DNA of 5,714 bases from CAKTOF01 sp964544345 (GTDB taxonomy: Bacteria > Bacillota > Clostridia > Oscillospirales > Oscillospiraceae), in assembly GCA_964544345.1 (NCBI GenBank), contig CAZJBT010000122.1, positions 1-5,714 on the forward strand, given 5' to 3'. Under the pieces are notes generated by a model. That model saw nothing but the letters and a program-made list of their open reading frames with translations. It had not been told where the DNA came from and ran no database searches. Below, in pieces: positions 1 through 5,480 of the stretch. Both the position numbers and the translations under genes were made by a program. Each line of letters begins with the position of its first letter. The first letter of the stretch is position 1.

Positions 1-25
1 ATACCATGACCTGCGGTCATGGTAT
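1..25. repeat. Perfect palindrome, copy 1 of a shared intergenic repeat
   Basis: Arms 1-11 and 15-25 are exact reverse complements (ATACCATGACC / GGTCATGGTAT) around a 3-nt centre TGC. The symmetry may continue left of the window. The core ACCATGACC-N3-GGTCATGGT recurs at 5296-5316, and the similarity continues past the right arm (AATA, CTT and GATA blocks up to about position 39). The right arm runs into the -10 box at 23-28, so it could be a DNA operator. It could equally be an RNA hairpin if transcription comes from upstream. No T-run follows it, so it is not a standard terminator. Confidence 0.8.
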
Positions 26-28
26 AAT
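20..28 (+). promoter_or_regulatory. Extended -10 promoter element for the six-gene operon
   Basis: TGG-TATAAT is a perfect consensus -10 hexamer (23-28) with the extended TGn motif just upstream. A start of transcription would fall near 35, giving a 5' leader of about 65 nt before the glycosyltransferase gene. The -35 hexamer would lie at or beyond the left edge of the window and cannot be judged. The -10 box shares its first three bases with the right arm of the palindrome, so a protein bound to the palindrome would cover the promoter. Confidence 0.6.
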
Positions 29-38
29 AGCTTATGAT

Positions 39-61
39 ACCTGCGCATATCGGCGCGCAGG
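39..61 (+). promoter_or_regulatory. GC-rich leader stem, related to an element in the alaS leader
   Basis: CCTGCGC (40-46) pairs perfectly with GCGCAGG (55-61) around an 8-nt loop. The first 18 nt (39-56) match 5229-5246 in the alaS leader at 16 of 18 positions; both differences are C/T or A/G changes. The alaS leader also has GCGCAGG downstream (5270-5276), so the same stem is possible there with a larger loop. It lies within the first about 30 nt of the predicted transcript. Its function is unknown. Confidence 0.5.
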
Positions 62-99
62 CGTTTAGATAAAAAGACCATGCTGCCGGAGGGAACGAA

Positions 100-822
100 A
101 TGCGCGTCGATGTAATGGGCGTGGGATTTGATAATGTGACGATGGATGAGGCGGTGGAGCGCGCCGCGGCGCTGCTTGCGCAGCCCGGCGCATCCTATGC
201 CGTGACGCCGAATGCGGAGATCGTCTATGAGGCGATGCACGATGAAGCGCTGCGGGCGCTGCTCAATGGAGCCGATCTTGTGCTGCCGGATGGCAGCGGA
301 ATCGTGCTCGGCGCAAAGATACTTCGGCGTCCGCTCAAGGAAAAGGTTGCGGGCATCGATTTCGCCGACCGGCTGTGCGCGTACCTTGCAGAGCATGGCC
401 TGCCGCTCTATCTGCTCGGCAGCAAGCCGGGGATTGGGGAGAAAGCGGCGGAGAATCTGAAGCGGCGCTATCCGGGTCTGGTTGTCTGCGGCACGGCTGA
501 TGGGTATTTTCAGGATGAGACGGCGGCCGTCCGCGCGATCAATGCCGCTGCCCCCGCCGCGCTGTTCGTCTGCCTTGGCGCGCCAAAGCAGGAAAAATTC
601 ATGACCGCGCATCAGGGCGAGCTGGACGTCCGCTTTATGATCGGCCTCGGCGGCAGCCTGGACGGCTTTGCCGGCACGGTCAAGCGCGCGCCGGTCTGGA
701 TGCAGCGATGCGGCCTGGAATGGCTCTACCGCCTGATGAAAGAGCCGCGCCGGATCGGACGGATGATGCGCCTGCCGAAATTTGTGCTGGCGGTGGTCGG
801 CCGGCGCATGAGAGGAGCCTGA
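100..822 (+). CDS. WecG/TagA/CpsF family glycosyltransferase
   Basis: This 240-residue protein is a GT26-family glycosyltransferase. The family moves a sugar (N-acetylmannosamine in the TagA wall teichoic acid pathway) from a UDP-sugar onto an undecaprenyl-linked acceptor at the inner face of the membrane. Visible family marks are the TPNAE motif (residues 36-40), LPDGSG (62-67, whose Asp64 matches the proposed catalytic base), the LGAPKQE motif (159-165) and the C-terminal segment from about 197 (RAPVW, then GLEWLYRLMKEPRR). That last part resembles the membrane-associating, arginine-bearing appendage of TagA. Length is normal. The start is supported by GGAGGG at 88-93, 6 nt upstream. It is first in the operon, and tmk follows after 2 nt. 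No other teichoic acid gene is visible, so the acceptor and the exact polymer are not determined. Confidence 0.92.
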   Translation: MRVDVMGVGFDNVTMDEAVERAAALLAQPGASYAVTPNAEIVYEAMHDEALRALLNGADLVLPDGSGIVLGAKILRRPLKEKVAGIDFADRLCAYLAEHGLPLYLLGSKPGIGEKAAENLKRRYPGLVVCGTADGYFQDETAAVRAINAAAPAALFVCLGAPKQEKFMTAHQGELDVRFMIGLGGSLDGFAGTVKRAPVWMQRCGLEWLYRLMKEPRRIGRMMRLPKFVLAVVGRRMRGA

Positions 823-824
823 AT

Positions 825-1496
825 ATGGGTAGACTGATCGTGCTCGAGGGAACGGACGGCTCGGGAAAGTCCACACAGATGGGGCTTTTGACCGCGCGGC
901 TCGAGCGGGAGGGGCATACGTTCCGTAAGCTAGCGTTCCCGCGCTATTCCGAACCGTCGTCCGCGCTGATCCGGATGTACCTCGGCGGCGAGTTCGGCGC
1001 GCACCCTGACGACGTGAACGCCTATGCCGCGTCGACCTTTTATGCGGTCGACCGCTACGCGTCGTATCAGCAGGACTGGGGCGCATATTATGAATCGGGC
1101 GGGCTGCTGCTGTCCGATCGCTATACCACGTCGAATGCGGTGCACCAGGCGCCGAAGCTCGCGCCGGACGAGCGCCGCGCATTTCTGACGTGGCTGTATG
1201 ATCTGGAATATGAAAAAATGGGCCTGCCGAAGCCGGATCTTGTGCTCTATCTCGACATGCCGACCGAGCTGTCCGGACAGCTCATGCGCAGCCGTGAGGC
1301 CGCAACGAACACGGCGGCGGATATCCATGAGCAGGATCTGACATATCTGGCTCATTGTCGGGACGCGGCGCGGGATGCAGCCGCATTTTCCGGCTGGAAG
1401 CTCGTCTCCTGCGCCCGCGGCGGCACGCTGCGCAGCGCTGAGGAGATCCATGAGGAGATCTACGCGCTTGTGCGCGCGTGTATGGAGGATGCGTAA
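825..1496 (+). CDS. tmk: Thymidylate kinase (dTMP kinase)
   Basis: This 223-residue cytoplasmic enzyme phosphorylates dTMP to dTDP with ATP, a required step in dTTP synthesis. The P-loop GTDGSGKST is at residues 9-17, an FPRY motif at 38-41, and the SDRYTTSNAVHQ segment at 97-108 carries the family DRY motif that contacts the nucleotide. A LID-like stretch with R155, R157 and DIHEQDLTYL (166-175) follows. ATG 825 was chosen because GAGGAG lies at 812-817, 7 nt upstream, and the P-loop then sits at the usual distance from the N terminus. An in-frame upstream start at 708 would add 39 unrelated residues overlapping the previous gene. Its stop overlaps the next start by one base (TAATG). The product may serve the same nucleotide and folate economy as the cyclo-ligase two genes on. 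Confidence 0.95.
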   Translation: MGRLIVLEGTDGSGKSTQMGLLTARLEREGHTFRKLAFPRYSEPSSALIRMYLGGEFGAHPDDVNAYAASTFYAVDRYASYQQDWGAYYESGGLLLSDRYTTSNAVHQAPKLAPDERRAFLTWLYDLEYEKMGLPKPDLVLYLDMPTELSGQLMRSREAATNTAADIHEQDLTYLAHCRDAARDAAAFSGWKLVSCARGGTLRSAEEIHEEIYALVRACMEDA

Positions 1497-2047
1497 TGGT
1501 CTATATTCTGCTGGGAACCGGATTTGAAGAAATCGAAGCGCTGAGCGCCTGTGATATCCTGCGGCGCGCCGGCGTTGAGACGCAGCTTGCCGGCATCGGC
1601 GGCGCGTGCATTGCGGGCGCGCACGGCATCCGCGTCGAGACCGACCTGCGCGTGGAGGAGATCGACTGCGCGCAGCTTGAAATGATCGTCCTGCCGGGTG
1701 GACTGGGCGGCGTGGAATCGGTGCTGGACAGCCAGGCCGCGATGGACGCGGTGCGCCGGGCCGCGGCTGACGGGAAATTTGTCGCCGCCATCTGCGCTGC
1801 GCCGACTGTGCTCGCGCAGCTCGGTCTGACGGACGGGCGGGACGCCGTTTGTTATCCCGGCATGGAGGATGAGATGGGGACTGCCCGGATGCATCCGGAG
1901 CGGGAAACCGTGACTGACGGCAAGCTCATCACCGGCCGGGCGCCGGGCGCCGCAGCGGCGTTTGCGCTTGCGCTCGTGAAGGCGCTGCGCGGCGAACAGG
2001 CGGCGCGGGATGTGGCCGCGGGACTGGTCTATGACGGAGAAATCTGA
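1496..2047 (+). CDS. DJ-1/PfpI family protein (YajL/ThiJ-like)
   Basis: This 183-residue protein has the DJ-1 fold signatures: GFEEIEA near the N terminus (Glu14 aligns with the Glu18 that supports the reactive cysteine of human DJ-1), VLPGG (65-69), and the nucleophile elbow AAICAAP with Cys100 as the expected reactive residue. ITGRAPGAAAAFALALV (145-161) matches the conserved C-terminal helix entry. The position of human DJ-1 His126 is Tyr120 here (CYPGMEDEM); this position varies among bacterial members. The family is linked to oxidative or carbonyl stress and proposed protein or nucleotide deglycation, but that activity is disputed, so no reaction is assigned. Start ATG 1496 has GGAGG at 1484-1488, 7 nt upstream. 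It overlaps the downstream gene by 17 nt. Confidence 0.9.
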   Translation: MVYILLGTGFEEIEALSACDILRRAGVETQLAGIGGACIAGAHGIRVETDLRVEEIDCAQLEMIVLPGGLGGVESVLDSQAAMDAVRRAAADGKFVAAICAAPTVLAQLGLTDGRDAVCYPGMEDEMGTARMHPERETVTDGKLITGRAPGAAAAFALALVKALRGEQAARDVAAGLVYDGEI

Positions 2048-2603
2048 GCTTCGCCGCCGCTGCCGTGAGCTTGCGCGCCCGGACGGGTCGGCAAGCCGCG
2101 CCATCTGCGCGCGGATCCTGGCCGCGCCCGTGTACCAGTGCGCGCGGAGTGTGTTCGCGTTCTACCCAATGGCGGCGGAGCCGGACATCAGACCCGTGCT
2201 GCTCGATGCGCTCGGCGCGGGGAAAGTGCTGTATCTGCCGCGCTCGGAGCCGGACGGCGTGATGCGCGCGCTGCGCGTGCGCTCCCTGGAGGAGCTGCGC
2301 GTAGGCCGCTACGGCATCTGTGAGCCGCCTTCGGACGCGGAGGAGGGCGTTCCGGAGCTTGTGCTGGTGCCCGCCGTCGCATTTGACGAGATGGGGCATC
2401 GGCTCGGTCATGGCGGCGGATACTATGATCGGTATTTATCCGGCTTTACGGGGCATACGCTCGGCGTCAGCTTTGATGCGCTGGTACTTGCGCGCGTGCC
2501 GCGCGAACCGTTTGATGAGCCAGTGGAGACGATTGCGACCGAGCGACGCCTGATCGTTCCCGGTCATCGGAAAGGAGGTCTGCCGAATGGCGGATCGGTT
2601 TGA
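2031..2603 (+). CDS. 5-formyltetrahydrofolate cyclo-ligase
   Basis: This 190-residue enzyme (methenyltetrahydrofolate synthetase, YgfA/YqgN family) uses ATP to convert 5-formyltetrahydrofolate to 5,10-methenyltetrahydrofolate, returning the stored folate to one-carbon metabolism. The hallmark is VPAVAFDEMGHRLGHGGG followed by YYDRYL (residues 113-136), the ATP/folate-binding loop. The N-terminal KSELRRRCREL helix and FYPMAAEPD (44-52) also fit. The usual ExHD segment reads EPFD (159-162), a mild variation, followed by VETIATE. Start ATG 2031 lies inside the previous gene; only a weak GGGA (2020-2023) precedes it, so coupling to upstream translation is likely. The last codons also carry the strong ribosome site of mltG (AAA GGA GGT encodes Lys-Gly-Gly), so the C-terminal tail is shaped by that site. 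Confidence 0.93.
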   Translation: MTEKSELRRRCRELARPDGSASRAICARILAAPVYQCARSVFAFYPMAAEPDIRPVLLDALGAGKVLYLPRSEPDGVMRALRVRSLEELRVGRYGICEPPSDAEEGVPELVLVPAVAFDEMGHRLGHGGGYYDRYLSGFTGHTLGVSFDALVLARVPREPFDEPVETIATERRLIVPGHRKGGLPNGGSV

Positions 2604-3966
2604 CGATACGAAATTTTTCAGTCTCGGCAGTGAGGAGGAACGCAATGAGCTTGACGCGCTGCTGCGGGACACAAAGGACGAGCTGGAACGGCTCGATACG
2701 CTGATGGACGGCGACGCGTCCGCTTCGGAACAAACGCCTGAGGAGGATGCAAAGGAGACGCCGGAGAAGCTGGAGGAGTTGGAGACGCCAGAGGCGGAGA
2801 CGCCCGCAAAGCCGCTGAAAGAGAAAAAGACGAGGGAAAAGAAGCCAAAGCGCGAGCGCCGACGGCTGCCGGGCAGTGTGCGCGCGCTCATCTATGTGGT
2901 CTGTGTGCTGGGCAGCGCGGCGCTGCTCGCGCTCGCGGCGTGGGTCTGCGCGGACGATGTGCTGGCGCTGACGAAGCCGGACGAGGTCGTGACCGTCGTG
3001 ATAAACGAGGGCGACACCCTCAAAGACGTCGCCGAGACGCTGAAAGACAAGGGCCTGATCGAGTTCAAGTGGCTGTTCCGCTTTTATGGCTGGTTTTCCG
3101 ACGCCGAGGAAAAGATCGACCCCGGCACTTACGAGCTGAACAAGGTTTTTGATTATCATGCGCTCGTCAACGGCATGATCGCCGGCGCTCAGACGCGCGC
3201 GACCGTGACCGTCATGATTCCGGAGGGCTATGAGTGCAGCCGGATCTTCGAGCTGCTCGAGGAAAATCAGGTCTGCTCGGCGGCCGACCTCTGGGAGACG
3301 GCGGCCAATTATGAATTCGACTATGACTTCCTCGCCGGCCTGAGCTACGGCCAGGAGAACCGGCTCGAGGGCTATCTGTTTCCGGACACCTATGAGTTCT
3401 ATGTGGACGACGACCCGGTCAATGTCATCGACAAGTTCCTGAAGAACTTTGACAATAAGTTCGACGACGAGATGCTTGCGGCCATCGAAGACCTGAACGA
3501 GATGCTGCGGGAGAAAATGACGGCCAACGGCTTCACTGAGGAGGAGATCGAGGCCGGTATGATGGATCGTGATAAGATCGTCATTGTCGCGTCGCTGATC
3601 GAAAAAGAGGCGGCAGGCTCGGCCGAGCGCACCAAGATCTCCTCGGTCATCTACAACCGTCTTTGCTCGAAGCTCTATCCGTGTCTGCAGATCGATGCAA
3701 CGGTGCAGTATGCCCTCGGCGAGCGCAAGGAGCAGCTCACTACGGCAGATCTCGACATCAAAAGCCCCTACAACACCTACAACAACGCCGGCCTGCCGAT
3801 CGGCCCGATCACAAACCCCGGCCTGTCGACGCTGAAGGCGGCGCTCTATCCGGCGGATACAAACTACTTCTTCTATGCGCTCGACACCGACGGGACGCAT
3901 CACTTCTCTGAAACGTATTACGAGCACAACGATTTCCTGGAGGAGCTGGAGAATGCCGCTGACTAA
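2587..3966 (+). CDS. mltG: Endolytic murein transglycosylase MltG (YceG family)
   Basis: This 459-residue membrane protein cuts nascent glycan strands of peptidoglycan inside the chain and so sets their length. Residues 1-77 are cytoplasmic and very acidic (many Glu/Asp, several ETPE-like steps). A basic stretch (78-93) follows, then one membrane helix (about 99-121). A LysM-like subdomain starts near 135 (VTVVINEGDTLKDVAETLKDKGLI) and the YceG catalytic domain covers about 205-455. The catalytic Glu should be Glu339 in ASLIEKEAAGSAERTKI, matching E. coli Glu218. LQIDATVQYALG (367-378) and YNTYNNAGLPIGPITNPG (395-412) are conserved family motifs. The start is set by AAAGGAGGT at 2571-2579, 7 nt upstream, the strongest ribosome site in the operon. 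It overlaps both neighbours, by 17 and 14 nt. The long charged tail exceeds that of E. coli MltG; long tails are known in Firmicutes. Confidence 0.95.
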   Translation: MADRFDDTKFFSLGSEEERNELDALLRDTKDELERLDTLMDGDASASEQTPEEDAKETPEKLEELETPEAETPAKPLKEKKTREKKPKRERRRLPGSVRALIYVVCVLGSAALLALAAWVCADDVLALTKPDEVVTVVINEGDTLKDVAETLKDKGLIEFKWLFRFYGWFSDAEEKIDPGTYELNKVFDYHALVNGMIAGAQTRATVTVMIPEGYECSRIFELLEENQVCSAADLWETAANYEFDYDFLAGLSYGQENRLEGYLFPDTYEFYVDDDPVNVIDKFLKNFDNKFDDEMLAAIEDLNEMLREKMTANGFTEEEIEAGMMDRDKIVIVASLIEKEAAGSAERTKISSVIYNRLCSKLYPCLQIDATVQYALGERKEQLTTADLDIKSPYNTYNNAGLPIGPITNPGLSTLKAALYPADTNYFFYALDTDGTHHFSETYYEHNDFLEELENAAD

Positions 3967-5188
3967 GCCGGAGATCCTCTCGCCCGCGGGCGACTTTGAG
4001 CGGCTGGAGATGGCGGTTGCGTTTGGCGCGAACGCCGTCTACCTGGCCGGAAAGCAGTTCGGGATGCGCGGTGGCGTCCCAAATTTCACGGACGAGGAAC
4101 TGGAGAAGGCTGTGGAGCTATGCCACGCACGCGGTGTGCGTGTCCATGTGACGGTCAATACGCTGCCGCGCGCGGACGAACTGCCGGCGCTGCCAGCGTA
4201 TCTCGAGCGGCTTGACGCGATGGGCGCGGATGCGCTCATCCTTGCCGACCTCGGCGTGTTCCGCATGGCGCAGCGCTATGCGCCGCACTGCGAGAAGCAT
4301 ATCTCCACGCAAGCCGGTATCGTCAACGCCGAGACCGCGCGCGCCTGGTATGAGCTGGGCGCGCAGCGCGTCGTGCTCGCGCGCGAGATGTCGCTGGATG
4401 AGATCGCGGCTGTGCGGCAGGGAACGCCGAAGGAGCTGGAGATCGAAGCGTTCGTTCATGGCGCGATGTGCGTCAGCTTCTCGGGTCGCTGTCTGCTGTC
4501 GAATTATATGACCGGCCGCGACGGCAACCGCGGCGTCTGCGCCCAGCCGTGCCGCTGGAAGTACGCTCTCGTCGAGGAAAAGCGCCCGGGGCAGTATTTC
4601 CCCATCGGCGAGGACGACGGCGGAACATACATCATGAATTCCAAGGATCTGTGCATGATCGACCATGTGCCGGAGCTGCTGGCCGCAGGCGTCGACGCGC
4701 TGAAGATCGAAGGGCGCGCGAAGTCGGCCTACTATACCGCGGTCATCACGAATGCCTATCATCACGCGGTCGAAGCTGCGCGCGCCAACGAGCCGCTCGC
4801 GCGCGTCTGGCGCGACGAGGTGGAGAAGGTCAGCCACCGCACCTACTACACCGGCTTCTACTACGGCGTGCCGGAGCAGGGTCAGTTTTATGAGGATGCG
4901 CGCTATATCCGCGACTGGCAGGTGACTGCGCTTGTCGTCTCGAGTGCCGCAGACGGCCGCGCGATCGTCACGCAGCGCAACCGCTTTGCCTCCGGCGATA
5001 CGCTCGAGCTGATCGCGCCGGACTGTGAACCGGTCTCGTTTGAGGTCGGCGAGCTGACTGATGCGGAGGGTCTGCGCATCCGTGAGGCGATCCATCCGGA
5101 GATGCTCGTGCATCTGCGCCTGCCGTTTGCCGCGCCGAAGCACTCGATCCTGCGCAAAAAAGTGGATCTCACGACGCAAAAGCGTTGA
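3953..5188 (+). CDS. Peptidase U32 family protein, TrhP-like tRNA hydroxylation factor
   Basis: This 411-residue protein starts with the typical PEILSPAGDFERLEMAVAFGANAVYLAG and carries the U32 signature at residues 165-183. Cys173, Cys180, Cys196 and Cys200 (C-x6-C-x15-C-x3-C) fit the cysteine set that holds an iron-sulfur cluster in family members. A KIEGRAKSAYY block (251-261) and a C-terminal beta-rich U32_C region (about 322-400) follow. Despite the peptidase name, studied relatives act in RNA modification: TrhP (E. coli YegQ, Bacillus YrrN/YrrO) makes 5-hydroxyuridine at tRNA position 34 using prephenate, and RlhA acts on 23S rRNA. Length and the mltG neighbour favour the YrrO/TrhP type. 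ATG 3953 has GGAGGAG at 3939-3945, 7 nt upstream, and overlaps mltG by 14 nt. No second U32 gene is adjacent on the visible side. The assignment to TrhP rather than another U32 branch is an inference. Confidence 0.88.
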   Translation: MPLTKPEILSPAGDFERLEMAVAFGANAVYLAGKQFGMRGGVPNFTDEELEKAVELCHARGVRVHVTVNTLPRADELPALPAYLERLDAMGADALILADLGVFRMAQRYAPHCEKHISTQAGIVNAETARAWYELGAQRVVLAREMSLDEIAAVRQGTPKELEIEAFVHGAMCVSFSGRCLLSNYMTGRDGNRGVCAQPCRWKYALVEEKRPGQYFPIGEDDGGTYIMNSKDLCMIDHVPELLAAGVDALKIEGRAKSAYYTAVITNAYHHAVEAARANEPLARVWRDEVEKVSHRTYYTGFYYGVPEQGQFYEDARYIRDWQVTALVVSSAADGRAIVTQRNRFASGDTLELIAPDCEPVSFEVGELTDAEGLRIREAIHPEMLVHLRLPFAAPKHSILRKKVDLTTQKR

Positions 5189-5212
5189 CAAGACGTGCAA
5201 ATGTGGTAAAAT
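5185..5212 (+). promoter_or_regulatory. Sigma-A type promoter for alaS, overlapping the upstream stop codon
   Basis: TTGACA (5185-5190) is a perfect -35 consensus. A 16-nt spacer leads to TAAAAT (5207-5212), which has the extended TGn motif (TGG, 5204-5206). Transcription would start near 5219, giving a leader of about 377 nt before alaS. The TGA stop of the U32 gene (5186-5188) is inside the -35 box. The -10 context TGGTAAAATA closely resembles TGGTATAATA at 20-29 in front of the first operon. Confidence 0.8.
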
Positions 5213-5234
5213 ATCTGGTAGCTGTTTTACTTGC

Positions 5235-5259
5235 GCATGTCGGCGCATCGCGCCGATGC
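5235..5259 (+). promoter_or_regulatory. Leader hairpin A with a 3-nt loop
   Basis: CGGCGC (5241-5246) pairs with GCGCCG (5250-5255) across the loop ATC. GCAT (5235-5238) pairs with ATGC (5256-5259), leaving GT (5239-5240) as a bulge. The left half contains most of the 18-nt element shared with the first operon's leader (5229-5246). No T-run follows, so it is not an intrinsic terminator. Function is unknown. Confidence 0.55.
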
Positions 5260-5264
5260 ATGTT

Positions 5265-5285
5265 TATGCGCGCAGGGCGCGCATA
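5265..5285 (+). promoter_or_regulatory. Leader hairpin B, 9-bp perfect stem with a 3-nt loop
   Basis: TATGCGCGC (5265-5273) and GCGCGCATA (5277-5285) are exact reverse complements around AGG. Its left arm and loop include GCGCAGG (5270-5276), which could instead pair with CTTGCGC (5230-5236), the stem also found at 40-61. Hairpins A and B would then be replaced in part, so the region has two competing folds. No T-run follows. Confidence 0.55.
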
Positions 5286-5291
5286 TGGCCG

Positions 5292-5320
5292 TTTCACCAT
5301 GACCTTTGGTCATGGTGAAA
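5292..5320. repeat. Perfect palindrome, copy 2 of the shared intergenic repeat
   Basis: Arms 5292-5304 (TTTCACCATGACC) and 5308-5320 (GGTCATGGTGAAA) are exact reverse complements around TTT, a 13-bp stem. The inner 9 bp are identical to copy 1 at 3-23, and the downstream flank also matches (AATA, CTT and GATA blocks to 5331). Two flanking pairs differ from copy 1 but remain complementary (T-A to C-G and A-T to T-A). It sits 12 nt before the T-box Stem I. No T-run follows. Confidence 0.85.
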
Positions 5321-5321
5321 T
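5293..5321 (+). promoter_or_regulatory. Possible second, weaker promoter inside palindrome copy 2
   Basis: TTCACC (5293-5298) and TGAAAT (5316-5321) match the -35 and -10 consensus at 4 of 6 bases each, with a 17-nt spacer and an extended TGG (5313-5315). A start near 5328 would be just before T-box Stem I, where many T-box transcripts begin. The layout copies that of the strong TATAAT at 23-28 relative to palindrome copy 1. The match is weak, and the element could be a decayed promoter or chance. Confidence 0.3.
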
Positions 5322-5480
5322 AACTTGGATATGGATGAAGGCTGTGACGAAACCAGCCGGCGCGGACGTCCAGAGCGAGAAGGGGATGGTGCAAGCCCTT
5401 TGGCACGAACCGCCGGTAGCCACTTCTGAGCCTGCCCGGGACGACCGAGCCGCTTCATCCCCGTTATCGGATGACTCGAG

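Noticed and set aside
1..25. Palindrome as an intrinsic terminator of a gene left of the window
   Set aside because: The stem is followed by AATAGCTT rather than a T-run, and the copy at 5292-5320 also lacks one.
708..824. N-terminal extension of thymidylate kinase from an upstream start at 708
   Set aside because: It would overlap the glycosyltransferase gene by over 100 nt and add residues not seen in the family; ATG 825 has a good ribosome site and places the P-loop correctly.
2467..3927. Minus-strand open frame of 486 codons opposite mltG
   Set aside because: It lies antisense to a well-supported MltG, shows no recognisable motif, and long antisense frames are expected in GC-rich genes with this codon bias.
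4118..5248. Minus-strand open frame of 376 codons opposite the U32 gene
   Set aside because: Its composition is arginine- and leucine-rich shadow sequence with no family motif, and the plus-strand U32 protein fully explains the region.
5256..5318. Possible 20-codon leader peptide starting at ATG 5256
   Set aside because: There is no Shine-Dalgarno sequence upstream, no run of alanine codons, and the sequence is accounted for by two palindromic stems.
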